Notes: a model not told the origin generated them from the sequence alone. 64,000 nucleotides of DNA from Clostridia bacterium (GCA_017466445.1 JAFTUC010000021.1:62001-126000), one strand, 5' to 3'. Numbered from the stretch's first letter, positions 43,986 to 52,134 are shown. Numbers and translations: made by a program.

Positions 43986-45926
43986 TCAGTTGATCTTCAT
44001 CTTTTCGCTGTACTCGAGAAGCTTGATCCAGTGACCCGCAACGACCGTTCTGTGACGGAATCCGCGCATCGTAGCCGAATGTGTCCAGTACCAGTCGGTG
44101 AGAGGAACACGGCTCTCGGAAGCGTTGTAAGCCTCCCAAAGGGGCTCGACCATTTCCATGAAATCATCCTTGGAATCTGCGAGAGTTGCGGTCCAGATGA
44201 GCCAGTCACTCTTTGTGTAGAGCGAACGGTTGTCAAGAGGCAGACCGTATTTGTTCATCTTTCTGCGGTAGCTTGCGACCTCTGCGTTTATAGCTGCCTT
44301 GGGCATTACATTAGTGCCGAAGAGCTTGTCCCAGATGATGTTGTACTTCATGCTGAAGGTGCCCTCGCGGTCAAATGCGAGACGGAAGCTTCCGTCCTCG
44401 TTCTTTGCTCTTTCGATCCAGTCGAGCGACATCTCGCGCGCAATATTCTTGTACTCCTCAAACTTCGCCTCGTCACCGAGAAGCTTGTAAATGATTCCGA
44501 GACCGAGGATTCCCGAGATAGCCTTGAGAGAAAGGTTGCAGTTGTGAGCGAGGTGACCTGCAAAGTCGTCGGTGCAGAGCTGATTTTCGGGATCTCTGCC
44601 GTTTTCGAAGAGATACTTGACCCAAGCTTCGAGAAGATCGAGGTTTTCCTTGGCAAGAGAGGTATCGCCGCTTGCGATAGCCGCGCTTGCAGCCATGACG
44701 AGCATGTTGCCGCACTCCTCTACGGGCATCTGATATTTGTGAAGAAGTTTTCTGCCCTCTTCGGTATCGCGAAGACCGTAGACCTGACCGTTGACCCAGG
44801 GATATCTTCCTGCGTCGTGGGGAGCGAAATCGTATTCCCACATGTCGGTGCGGGAGAATTTGTATATGGGACGCATCATTCCGTGAACGAGCTCGGGGTT
44901 GTAAAGAAGGAACATCGGGATCGAAGGATAGCTTACGTCAACAGTTGCGGCGCAGCCGTTGGAGAAGCACTCCTTGGAAATGTAGAGAATGTCTCCGTTC
45001 TTGTCAAGAACGAGCTTGTGAGCGGCGCAAGCCTGACGGTAGGAGAGCTCGAGGATCTCGGCATACTTTTCTCCGCCCGCACGGGTAGCGTCGAGGAAGA
45101 GCTTGTCGTCAAACACCTTGCATTTTGCAAGGACCTCGTCGTAGTCGCCGAAGGCCTTTACGATCTCGTCTGTGATCTTTGCACCGTCCTTGTTCCAGTA
45201 GGACTTAAGATGCTCGCCGAAATAAACGATGCTTTCGATATCATCATACGCGAAGGTGAAGAGAGCGCCGCATTCGGGGCAGATAACGTTTTCAGCGGAT
45301 ACAAAGGTCATTTCGGGAAGAGCACTGTCGCCGTAAGCAAGCTTTTCGATCGATGTGGAAGCGCTCTGACCCTTGGTGGAGATGTAGAAGTAACCCCAGT
45401 TGATACGGATATCGTCACCGTCGCACGCGAGGATCTTCTGGTCCCTTGAGCCGATCCTTGCCGACTTTATGTCGTTTGTAGCAAAGGTAGAGGCAGTTAC
45501 GGGCTCGGAGGCACGAAGATTTATGCATATCTCCTCGGAAAATGCGATCTTGACCTTTACGTCATGCTCCTTTTTGTCAAGCGACTTGTAAGAGAGCTTC
45601 AAATAGCTTATCGGACGTGTGAGATAGTAGTAATCGTCGATAAGAAGGGGGGTCGTGAAGAGAGCGGTGAGCTCGATTCCTGCCGCTTCGAAGCGGTATT
45701 CCGTCGAAAGAGCGGTGAAATCGCGCTTTGTCTGCTTCATTTCGGGAACGTCGTACTTTCCAAGGAAGCGGAATGTTTCTCCGTCTATCGTAACGAGTCC
45801 GATAGCGGTGTTGGGTCTTCCTGTCCAGTGGTGAGGCTCCGAATCGGTGAGGCGGTCAGCGGGAGACCAGACGGAAAAATAAGGGTCTACCGTGATAAGC
45901 GGCACTGCCGGGGGTCTGAGTTTCAT
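43986..45926 (-). CDS. Glutaminase-A-like (DUF4965/DUF5127-type) protein
   Basis: A 646-residue protein with the order of the fungal/bacterial GtaA family: an N-terminal beta-sandwich (LRPPAVPLITVDPYFSVWSPADRLTD, about residues 1-230) and an alpha/alpha-barrel domain (about 280-640) with AHDAGRYPWVNGQVYGLRD-like PHDAGRYPWVNG, EECGNMLVMAASAAIASG and CTDDFAGHLAHNCNLSLKAISG. These features recall (alpha/alpha)6 glycosidases. Despite the glutaminase name, the activity of bacterial members is mostly unknown. There is no signal peptide, whereas many relatives are secreted. It is transcribed alone from a near-consensus promoter and a short palindrome lies in its leader. It is probably a cytoplasmic glycosidase-like enzyme. 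Confidence 0.82.
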   Translation of the reverse strand: MKLRPPAVPLITVDPYFSVWSPADRLTDSEPHHWTGRPNTAIGLVTIDGETFRFLGKYDVPEMKQTKRDFTALSTEYRFEAAGIELTALFTTPLLIDDYYYLTRPISYLKLSYKSLDKKEHDVKVKIAFSEEICINLRASEPVTASTFATNDIKSARIGSRDQKILACDGDDIRINWGYFYISTKGQSASTSIEKLAYGDSALPEMTFVSAENVICPECGALFTFAYDDIESIVYFGEHLKSYWNKDGAKITDEIVKAFGDYDEVLAKCKVFDDKLFLDATRAGGEKYAEILELSYRQACAAHKLVLDKNGDILYISKECFSNGCAATVDVSYPSIPMFLLYNPELVHGMMRPIYKFSRTDMWEYDFAPHDAGRYPWVNGQVYGLRDTEEGRKLLHKYQMPVEECGNMLVMAASAAIASGDTSLAKENLDLLEAWVKYLFENGRDPENQLCTDDFAGHLAHNCNLSLKAISGILGLGIIYKLLGDEAKFEEYKNIAREMSLDWIERAKNEDGSFRLAFDREGTFSMKYNIIWDKLFGTNVMPKAAINAEVASYRRKMNKYGLPLDNRSLYTKSDWLIWTATLADSKDDFMEMVEPLWEAYNASESRVPLTDWYWTHSATMRGFRHRTVVAGHWIKLLEYSEKMKIN

Positions 45927-45963
45927 GATCGTTGTTTCCTTTCAAATTTCAGTTTTGCTGAGC

Positions 45964-45980
45964 GCACGGAGGCTCCGTGC
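45964..45980 (-). promoter_or_regulatory. Short palindrome in the leader of the glutaminase-A-like gene
   Basis: GCACGGA/TCCGTGC (45964-45970, 45974-45980) with a GGC loop. It lies just downstream of the predicted transcription start and may be an operator or a 5' stabilising hairpin. Confidence 0.45.
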
Positions 45981-45991
45981 AGTTTAAGTAA

Positions 45992-46020
45992 ATTATACCA
46001 CGGACTTTCATATAAGTCAA
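45992..46020 (-). promoter_or_regulatory. Promoter of the glutaminase-A-like gene
   Basis: On the minus strand, TTGACT (46015-46020), 17-bp spacer, TATAAT (45992-45997). Confidence 0.85.
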
Positions 46021-46116
46021 TAAGTAAAAATCATTATAAAGAAAATATTGGTACTCAAATAAAAAAATATCGTTTTTTGGAAACAAAAAATTAAAAACTT
46101 CGTTGCTTCTTTTACC

Positions 46117-46145
46117 TTGAAAGTTCATAAGTAAAATGGTATCAT
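46117..46145 (+). promoter_or_regulatory. Promoter of dut-maf-nth
   Basis: TTGAAA (46117-46122), 17-bp spacer, TATCAT (46140-46145). The leader to dut is about 60 bases. A TTGACA at 46174 has no -10 partner. Confidence 0.65.
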
Positions 46146-46213
46146 TAATACAAGTGTGTTTCTATTTTGTTGTTTGACAATACGTGCATCATAAGATGAA
46201 AGGAATTCGAAAA

Positions 46214-46651
46214 ATGACCGACGTAAAAATAAAGATACTCCGAAATAACGTTTCGCTTCCCAAATACGCGACCGTCGGTGCTGCGGCACTCGATCTTGTT
46301 TGCGCTGCCGAGGAGCCCGTGACCGTTCCTGCGGGAAAGCGAGTTCTAATCCCCACCGGCATTGCGATCTCTCTGCCCGAGAATACGGTCGCGATCGTGA
46401 GCGCAAGAAGCGGACTTTCGTATAAAAAGGGAATAACCGCATCAAACGGTATAGGAGTTATAGATAGCGATTACAGAGGAGAGATCTTTTTCTCTGCCGC
46501 CAATATTTCGGACAAGGACTATACCGTAGAGCCGGGAGAAAGAGTCGCGCAGATGATGATAATGCCTGTTCTTGCGGCAAATTTCATACCCTGCGATACG
46601 CTTGACGAGACCGAAAGGGGAGAAGGTGGATTCGGATCTACCGGAAAATAA
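46214..46651 (+). CDS. dut: Deoxyuridine 5'-triphosphate nucleotidohydrolase
   Basis: dUTPase hydrolyses dUTP to dUMP, keeping uracil out of DNA and providing the thymidylate precursor. The start at MTDVKIKILRN gives 145 residues, normal for the homotrimeric family; the ATG ten codons upstream lacks a suitable ribosome site. All five motifs are seen: AALDLVCA (1), ARSGLSYKKG (2), GIGVIDSDYRGEI (3), GERVAQMMI (4) and ERGEGGFGSTG (5, the P-loop-like C-terminal arm). It is the first gene of a compact dut-maf-nth unit that groups three genome-hygiene functions. Confidence 0.97.
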   Translation: MTDVKIKILRNNVSLPKYATVGAAALDLVCAAEEPVTVPAGKRVLIPTGIAISLPENTVAIVSARSGLSYKKGITASNGIGVIDSDYRGEIFFSAANISDKDYTVEPGERVAQMMIMPVLAANFIPCDTLDETERGEGGFGSTGK

Positions 46652-46672
46652 AGGACATCATGGAGGACTGAA

Positions 46673-47257
46673 ATGAAACTCATACTTGCATCGAAAAGCT
46701 TAAGAAGACGACAGATGTTCGACTCGCTCGGACTTGAATATGAGGCGGTAGTTACCAACGCCGATGAAACCTACAGAGGAAAGATAGTTCCGTCAAGACT
46801 CGTTGAGGTGCTCTCTCAGAGAAAGGCGGAGGCGGCAAAGGCTGATTATAACGACGTAGTTATAGCATCAGACACGGTAGTGGCATTTGAAAACAGGATT
46901 TTCGGCAAGCCCGCTGACAGACATGAGGCCTTTGAGATGATAAAGGCGCTTTCGGGAAATATACATAGAGTCTATAGCGGATACGCTATCCTTTATAAGG
47001 AATACAAGATAGTAGGCTCTGTCTGCACGAAGGTCAAGTTCCGTGACCTTTCGGACGATGAGATAAACGCTTACGTGGATACAAGCGAGCCGTACGATAA
47101 GGCGGGCGGATACGGAATACAGGAGAACGGCGGATTTTTCGTGGTAGCCATAAACGGAGACTTCAATAACGTCGTCGGAATGCCGCTTTCGACTATCGAA
47201 AGTGTGATCAGAGAGAAGATCGGGATCTCGCTTCTCGATTTTAAGAAAAAATCTTAA
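46673..47257 (+). CDS. maf: Maf-family nucleoside triphosphate pyrophosphatase
   Basis: Maf proteins hydrolyse non-canonical or unwanted nucleotides (dTTP/UTP or modified pyrimidines) to monophosphates. It has 194 residues. LILASKSLRRRQMFDSLG replaces the usual LAS-x-SPRR with a leucine for the proline. SDTVVAFENRIFGKPADRHEAFEMIKALSGNIHRVYSG holds the catalytic aspartate, and YVDTSEPYDKAGGYGIQ is the standard C-terminal substrate loop. It starts 21 bp after dut and stops 2 bp before nth. House-cleaning fits the neighbours dut and nth better than the older 'septum formation' name. Confidence 0.94.
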   Translation: MKLILASKSLRRRQMFDSLGLEYEAVVTNADETYRGKIVPSRLVEVLSQRKAEAAKADYNDVVIASDTVVAFENRIFGKPADRHEAFEMIKALSGNIHRVYSGYAILYKEYKIVGSVCTKVKFRDLSDDEINAYVDTSEPYDKAGGYGIQENGGFFVVAINGDFNNVVGMPLSTIESVIREKIGISLLDFKKKS

Positions 47258-47259
47258 AA

Positions 47260-47907
47260 ATGACCGAAAAAGATCTGAAAAAAAAGGCTGCTGAGATAGT
47301 TTCGAGACTCGAGGATATCTATCCGAATGTCGAGTGCGCACTCGAATACAACGGAGAGCCGTGGAAGCTGCTCGTTATGGGTCGCCTCTCCGCGCAGTGT
47401 ACCGATGCACGAGTCAATATCGTTTGCAGGGAGCTCTTTTCCGAATATCCGACCCCTGAGGCCCTTGCCAAAGGAAATATCGCGAATATAGAAAAAATAG
47501 TTTATCCCTGCGGACTTTACCGAGTCAAATCAAGGGAGATACAAGAGGAGTGCCGAATGCTCACCGAGGATTTCGGAGGTGTGCTTCCCGATACCATGGA
47601 GGAGCTGCTTAGGTTTCCCGGAGTCGGACGTAAGGTTGCGAATCTTTTGCTCGGAGATATCTATAAAAAGCCCGCGATCGTCGCAGATACACACTGTATG
47701 CGAATAAGCCGCAGACTCGGTCTCGTTTCTCCCGACGATAAAAATCCGCACGTGATAGAAAGAAAGCTCTCTTCTGTCATCGAGCCCGAAAAGCAGAGCG
47801 ATCTGTGTCATAGACTTGTGTTTTTTGGACGTGACGTATGCAGATCAAGAGATCCGCAGTGCGCCTCATGCATGCTATCTGATCTGTGCCCGAGTAAGAA
47901 AGTATAA
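47260..47907 (+). CDS. nth: Endonuclease III (DNA glycosylase/AP lyase)
   Basis: It removes oxidised pyrimidines from DNA and cleaves the abasic site. It has 215 residues, a standard length. The helix-hairpin-helix LLRFPGVGRKVANLLL carries catalytic K125, D143 lies in VADTHCMRIS, and the C-terminal [4Fe-4S] cluster is complete (C194-x6-C201-x2-C204-x5-C210). QCTDARVN matches the family's QTTD region with a Cys. The gene starts 2 bases after maf, so it is translationally coupled. There is no recognisable terminator after it; 115 bp of A/T-rich sequence with the next promoter follows. Confidence 0.96.
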   Translation: MTEKDLKKKAAEIVSRLEDIYPNVECALEYNGEPWKLLVMGRLSAQCTDARVNIVCRELFSEYPTPEALAKGNIANIEKIVYPCGLYRVKSREIQEECRMLTEDFGGVLPDTMEELLRFPGVGRKVANLLLGDIYKKPAIVADTHCMRISRRLGLVSPDDKNPHVIERKLSSVIEPEKQSDLCHRLVFFGRDVCRSRDPQCASCMLSDLCPSKKV

Positions 47908-47961
47908 TAACGGTTCTCGACAGATTAATATAATGTTTACATTTTCTTTAAACGCATTTTG

Positions 47962-47990
47962 TTGCCATAGCGCATATTAAATGATATAAT
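47962..47990 (+). promoter_or_regulatory. Promoter of the small membrane protein gene
   Basis: TTGCCA (47962-47967), 17-bp spacer, TATAAT (47985-47990) with an extended-like TG one base before it. Confidence 0.75.
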
Positions 47991-48022
47991 TAATCCTAAT
48001 AAAGACACGGAGAAATCAAAAT

Positions 48023-48490
48023 ATGACGGAAATAAATACCGTAGTATGGGGACTTGCAGTTGGGGTCATCATATCGCTTATCTTTATTTATTTTAACAGA
48101 GTGGTGCTTGGAGGCTTTGTCAGAAAGCTTATAGAAAGTGACGCGCTTTCAGTTGATACCGCGCTTACCGTAGACGAGCTCGGATACGGTAAAAACTTTT
48201 GGATAAAGAGAGCTCTTTTGGGTTCGGGAGCGTTCAGAAAGATCGTTTTCGAGATCGGAGACGAGATCCATATAGCATCTGAGGGTCATTCCTTTTCGGC
48301 AAGAACCACGCCTATCGATCTTGCTACTGCGCGCTTTTACATTGCAAAGGAAAATAAAACGATGGCAGAGATACGCTATGACAGGCAGGGCGCCAGCATA
48401 TTTACAGTTATCGCCTCTGTCATAATCGTTCTTGTCGTGGCATATCTTGCGACACTTTTCGTACCCTTCATTATTTCCGAGCTTTCGTAA
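48023..48490 (+). CDS. Two-helix membrane protein of unknown function
   Basis: A 155-residue protein with a hydrophobic segment at each end: about 8-27 (VVWGLAVGVIISLIFIYF) and about 127-150 (FTVIASVIIVLVVAYLATLFV). Between them is a soluble loop of about 95 residues with mixed strands (KIVFEIGDEIHIASEGHSFSARTTPIDLATARFYIAKENKTMAEIRY). I do not recognise a family. It lies 53 bp upstream of the MORN-repeat gene on the same strand and shares the upstream promoter, so the two may form a membrane pair. Confidence 0.72.
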   Translation: MTEINTVVWGLAVGVIISLIFIYFNRVVLGGFVRKLIESDALSVDTALTVDELGYGKNFWIKRALLGSGAFRKIVFEIGDEIHIASEGHSFSARTTPIDLATARFYIAKENKTMAEIRYDRQGASIFTVIASVIIVLVVAYLATLFVPFIISELS

Positions 48491-48543
48491 GATACCGAAG
48501 ATACTGAAAATATTTCTATGTTGCTGAAAGTGAGGAAACGGCT

Positions 48544-49407
48544 TTGGCAGAGAAAAAACGTACACCAAGGAAAACAAAAAAGATCACAAAATTCAATCCG
48601 ATACGCTATATCGTTTCGGTGATCGTTGTGGCACTGCTTATCGTTTTTGCGGTTATAGGCTCGATACATCTTGTCGGATTCAGATACGTTAAGTATGAGA
48701 GTGACGGTCTTACGATAAAGTTTGTCGGAAAGGTCGATAAGAACGGAAATTATATCTCCGGAGACGTCTATTATTCCGACGGAACGAGGGCTGATTATTC
48801 ATACGATCCCGCGACTGAAAAAGCTACCCTGAAATACAGTACCGGAGATGTTTACGTAGGACAGACAGATAAGTTTCTCAGAAACGGCTCGGGACGTATG
48901 GAGTTTGCCGATAAGAGCTATTACGTAGGTGAATTTGTTTATAACAAGATAAGCGGAAAGGGAAGCTTCTATTACGTTGGAGGCGATACCTACGAGGGAG
49001 ACCTTGTCGACGGTCTTAAGCACGGAAACGGATCTTACGTGTGGCCGCTTAATTCAGAGCGTAAGGGCGATAAGTACGAGGGCGGATATCATAAGGATCT
49101 CCGTAACGGAAAAGGGACCTATACCTGGGCAGACGGCACCGTATATACGGGCGATTACGTAAATGACCTCAAGCACGGTAAAGGAAAGATGACCTTCGCA
49201 AACGGTGATGTCTACGATGGCGATTTCGCAAACGATATGAGGACCGGAAGCGGAGTATATACCTTTGCAAACGGAGACGTTTACGAGGGCGAATTTGTTG
49301 AAAATAAGATGACCGGATACGGAAAGTATACGTGGGCATCGGGAAGCAGTTACGAGGGCTACTTTGAAGACGGAGTAGCGGTTACTGTCGACGAAAAAGC
49401 AGAATAA
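48544..49407 (+). CDS. Membrane-anchored MORN-repeat protein
   Basis: A 287-residue protein. A basic N-terminus (MAEKKRTPRKTKK) and one transmembrane helix (about 23-44) anchor a C-terminal stretch of about eight MORN repeats (about residues 98-280), visible as repeated YxGxF...G.G and units such as YEGDLVDGLKHGNG, YTGDYVNDLKHGKG and YEGEFVENKMTGYG. By the positive-inside rule the repeats are predicted outside the cell. MORN repeats bind lipids or proteins and stiffen assemblies; bacterial functions are poorly known. The start is a TTG with GTGAGGA about 9 bases upstream. The stop codon overlaps the left arm of the inverted-repeat element at 49406. Confidence 0.87.
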   Translation: MAEKKRTPRKTKKITKFNPIRYIVSVIVVALLIVFAVIGSIHLVGFRYVKYESDGLTIKFVGKVDKNGNYISGDVYYSDGTRADYSYDPATEKATLKYSTGDVYVGQTDKFLRNGSGRMEFADKSYYVGEFVYNKISGKGSFYYVGGDTYEGDLVDGLKHGNGSYVWPLNSERKGDKYEGGYHKDLRNGKGTYTWADGTVYTGDYVNDLKHGKGKMTFANGDVYDGDFANDMRTGSGVYTFANGDVYEGEFVENKMTGYGKYTWASGSSYEGYFEDGVAVTVDEKAE

Positions 49408-49765
49408 AAATCACGGCGGTTTAGCGTAGTGCCCTTAAGGACACTACGCAACTATGATCGCCTGCGGCGAGCTTAGAGTTATGATTGGCTACGCCAAGTT
49501 GTGATGTGCCTTCGGCACAGTTTGAAGAAGCAAGGCGATCATATCATAACGTTTGCGAAGCAAACTCATAACGGTGAGCGAAAGCAAACCCCATAACTCA
49601 TAACTGATAATAGCATCTGTGGACACAGATGCAGTGCTTGTCAAGAAAAAAGGACGAAGAATTGTTAAAATTCCTCGTCCTTTTCCTGTCAGTAGGTAAC
49701 GTATTCTATTGAATTCCAAAAACTGTCCTTAAGAGTACGTCGCCTTTCAAACCGCCGTGATTTTT
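49406..49765. mobile_element. 360-bp inverted-repeat element inside a convergent terminator
   Basis: No gene lies in this gap. Perfect 17-bp outer arms AAAAATCACGGCGGTTT (49406-49422) and their complement (49749-49765) overlap the stop codons of the convergent MORN and mtnN genes; they look like a normal bidirectional terminator stem. Between them lies a further imperfect repeat, with CTTAAGGACA (49434-49443) and TGTCCTTAAG (49724-49733), and many small hairpins: GCGTAGTG/CACTACGC, GTGCC-TTC-GGCAC, GTTTGC-GAA-GCAAAC and ATGATCGCCT/AGGCGATCAT. No ORF of note. A MITE-like insertion in the terminator loop fits. Confidence 0.6.
49647..49685. terminator. Long hairpin with A/T flanks inside the element
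   Basis: AAAAAGGACGAAGAATT (from 49647) pairs with AATTCCTCGTCCTTTT (49669-49684) with one mismatch, flanked by A's and T's: a possible bidirectional terminator. Confidence 0.6.
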
Positions 49766-50511
49766 TATTTTCCGAGCTTTTCCATAAATGCGAGGATCGC
49801 TTTCGAGGAGATCTCGGATACCTTTACGCAGTATGCGGGAAAATCCTCGGGGGAATCGTTATTTGCGTCGTCCGAGAGCGCACGGACAACGAGAAATCTA
49901 ACACCGCTCACAAAGCAGGTGTGACCGACTGCCGCACCCTCCATTTCGCAGGAGATGGCAGAGAAGTGCTCCTTTATGAATTTACGCTTTTCGGCAGATG
50001 CAATGAACTGGTCGCCGGAGGCAATGACTCCGAGCTCGCAGTTTATCCCAATGTCCTCAAGGCAGCTCTTCATTACATGAGCCGCGGGAAGATAGCTTTC
50101 GATCTCGACTACGTTTATGTCGGATATCATGCCTATCGGATCGCCTAGTGGAGATGTGTCCATGTCATGCTGCACAACGGCGCGGGACAGCGCGATATCT
50201 CCGATCTTCAGAGAGTCCGAAAGATTTCCCGCAACACCGGTGTTTATTATAAGATCCGGCGAGAAGCCGAGGATCATTGTCTGCGCGCAGATGGCGGCAA
50301 AAACCTTTCCGACTCCGCATTTTGCGGCAACCGCATCAACTCCGCAGATGCTTCCCGTAACAAATGTGATGCTTCCGTATTTGGTCTTGCTTGCTCCGTC
50401 AAAAAGACGGGTGACCGCTTCGAGTTCGCAGTCCATAGCACATATGAATCCTACCTTTTTGACGTCGCTCTTCAAAAGCTCGATAGCGTTTGTAATATTT
50501 GTGTTATTCAT
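49765..50511 (-). CDS. mtnN: 5'-methylthioadenosine/S-adenosylhomocysteine nucleosidase
   Basis: MTAN (Pfs) splits adenine from SAH and MTA, giving S-ribosylhomocysteine, the LuxS substrate. It has 248 residues. The family patterns are VGFICAMDCELEAV (E29 aligns with E. coli E12), INTGVAGNL, SCEMEGAAVGH (catalytic glutamate region) and VRALSDDAN with the purine-contacting aspartate. It overlaps luxS by 8 bases, so the two consecutive steps of the activated methyl cycle are translationally coupled. The stop codon lies within the right arm of the inverted-repeat element. Confidence 0.96.
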   Translation of the reverse strand: MNNTNITNAIELLKSDVKKVGFICAMDCELEAVTRLFDGASKTKYGSITFVTGSICGVDAVAAKCGVGKVFAAICAQTMILGFSPDLIINTGVAGNLSDSLKIGDIALSRAVVQHDMDTSPLGDPIGMISDINVVEIESYLPAAHVMKSCLEDIGINCELGVIASGDQFIASAEKRKFIKEHFSAISCEMEGAAVGHTCFVSGVRFLVVRALSDDANNDSPEDFPAYCVKVSEISSKAILAFMEKLGK

Positions 50512-50968
50512 ATAAAAAGCTCCAATTCTCTTTTGAATTCAGTATATCAAGATATCTTTTTGACTCGCTTTTGGCGTTTTCAAGCGAAAGCGTGCGGTAG
50601 TTTCCGCATTCGATAGCGGATTTAGCAAATATCTCACCGTCATGAGCAACGGTTCTTTCAAGCGCACTCTTTACTGCGCTCAGGACCTCCTCGTTGCTTC
50701 TTGCCCGTACGAGCAGATAAAACCCGGTCTGGCATCCCATCGGTCCGAAATAGATCACGTCGTCGGCGATCTCCGAATTTCTTATGTAGGTCGCAAACAT
50801 ATGCTCAAGCGAGTGCATCGTCGAGTGATCCATAAGATCGCTTGAGTTGGGCTTTCTGGTGCGCAGATCATAGGTCACGATGTCACCGTCTTTTCGCGAA
50901 ATGTAGATTCCCGGCATCAACCTTTCGTGATCGACCGTGAAGCTCGCTATCTTTTTTATATTTTCCAT
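50504..50968 (-). CDS. luxS: S-ribosylhomocysteine lyase (AI-2 synthase)
   Basis: LuxS converts S-ribosylhomocysteine to homocysteine and DPD, precursor of autoinducer-2. The start at MENIKKIASF (154 residues) has AAAGGAGG 6 bases upstream; an in-frame start 7 codons earlier lacks one. Metal ligands H52 and H56 in HSLEH, base E55, C79 in MGCQTG and the third metal ligand C121 in ECGNYR are all present, so the enzyme should be active. It lies between a glycerate kinase gene and mtnN on the same strand with tight spacing. Homocysteine recycling, AI-2 signalling, or both may be the purpose. Confidence 0.97.
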   Translation of the reverse strand: MENIKKIASFTVDHERLMPGIYISRKDGDIVTYDLRTRKPNSSDLMDHSTMHSLEHMFATYIRNSEIADDVIYFGPMGCQTGFYLLVRARSNEEVLSAVKSALERTVAHDGEIFAKSAIECGNYRTLSLENAKSESKRYLDILNSKENWSFLYE

Positions 50969-50985
50969 AATGTCCTCCTTTTGTA

Positions 50986-52134
50986 TCAAAAGCCGTTTGA
51001 GGTAGACTTTATCAGCCTGAAGACCTGCTCGGCGGTGTCTTTGAGATTTTTGTACGCATTTTCCTTGTCGATAGCCTCGCTTAGCGTGCAGGGTCTTCTG
51101 ACTATTGGGAAAAACGCGTCTATTCCGTGCATATTACATTCGGACGCTCGGTCAGTTACAGCTCCCGAAAATGCGATCACGGTCTTGCCGTACTTTTTTG
51201 CGACTCTTGCGATACCGATCGGAGCCTTGCCCTGAGCGGTCTGTGAGTCGAGGCGACCCTCGCCCGTGATCACGATATCCGCATCTTTTACAGCGTTTTC
51301 GAGTCCGATGGCCTCGATGACCGTATCTATTCCCGAGCGAAGCTCTGCCTTAAGATAGGTTCTAAGGGCAAAGCCGAGACCGCCTGCCGCGCCGTTTCCC
51401 GGAAAATCCCCGTCGGCATCGGGGAAAAGCTCTTTTGTGAGCTTTGCGTAATTTTTCAGCCATTTGTCCATTTTTTCGACCGTCTCCGGAGTCGCTCCCT
51501 TTTGCGGTCCGTATACCGCACTGCAACCGTTTTCTCCGCAGAGCGGATTTTTTACGTCGCAGGCTACTGTGAAACGGCAGTCGGAAAGCGCAGGGATGAC
51601 CTTGTCACATTTTATCTCCTTTATAAGACCGAGACCGCTCCCTGAGCAGGGAACCTTGTTTCCGTAAGAGTCGAGAAATTCAAATCCGAGAGCCGAGAGC
51701 ATACCCGTGCCACCGTCGTTTGTGGCACTTCCGCCTATGCCGATAATAAAATCCCGACATCCGCGACCGATCGCGTCTGATATCATCTCTCCGACACCGT
51801 AGGTGGTGGTGAGAAGAGGGTCGAGCCTTGACTTGTCGATAAGCGTTATTCCCGCCGCCGATGCCATTTCTATTATTGCTTTTCCTTCGCCTTCTATTAT
51901 TCCGTAGCTTGACTCGATAATATCTCCGAGTGGACCGTGAACACTTATGTTTACTTTCCTCGCACCCTTAGCGCGGATGATTGCATCGGACGTGCCCTCG
52001 CCGCCGTCGGCGATAGGAAACACGGATATACTTGCATCAGGATATACCGATTTTATCGCCTCGGAGACTGCTTTGCCCGATTTAAGTGAGGAAAGGCTTC
52101 CCTTGAAGGAATCTATAGCGATAACCGCATTCAT
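50986..52134 (-). CDS. Glycerate kinase
   Basis: A 382-residue ATP-dependent glycerate kinase of the GarK/GlxK fold. AIDSFKGSLSSLKSGKAVSEAI, FPIADGGEGTSDAI, FIIGIGGSATNDGGTGMLSALG, NGAAGGLGFALRTYL and ITGEGRLDSQTAQGKAPIGIARVAKKYG are all typical. It phosphorylates D-glycerate to 2- or 3-phosphoglycerate; the product position cannot be read from sequence. luxS starts 17 bp after its stop codon, so it is the first gene of a three-gene unit. A functional link between glycerate use and methyl-cycle enzymes is not obvious. Confidence 0.94.
   Translation of the reverse strand: MNAVIAIDSFKGSLSSLKSGKAVSEAIKSVYPDASISVFPIADGGEGTSDAIIRAKGARKVNISVHGPLGDIIESSYGIIEGEGKAIIEMASAAGITLIDKSRLDPLLTTTYGVGEMISDAIGRGCRDFIIGIGGSATNDGGTGMLSALGFEFLDSYGNKVPCSGSGLGLIKEIKCDKVIPALSDCRFTVACDVKNPLCGENGCSAVYGPQKGATPETVEKMDKWLKNYAKLTKELFPDADGDFPGNGAAGGLGFALRTYLKAELRSGIDTVIEAIGLENAVKDADIVITGEGRLDSQTAQGKAPIGIARVAKKYGKTVIAFSGAVTDRASECNMHGIDAFFPIVRRPCTLSEAIDKENAYKNLKDTAEQVFRLIKSTSNGF

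Noticed and set aside
44031..45449. Plus-strand open frame of 472 codons opposite the glutaminase-A-like gene
   Set aside because: Antisense shadow: rich in Val, Leu and Glu as reverse-frame translations are, with no motif; the minus-strand frame has the domain pattern, promoter and ribosome site.
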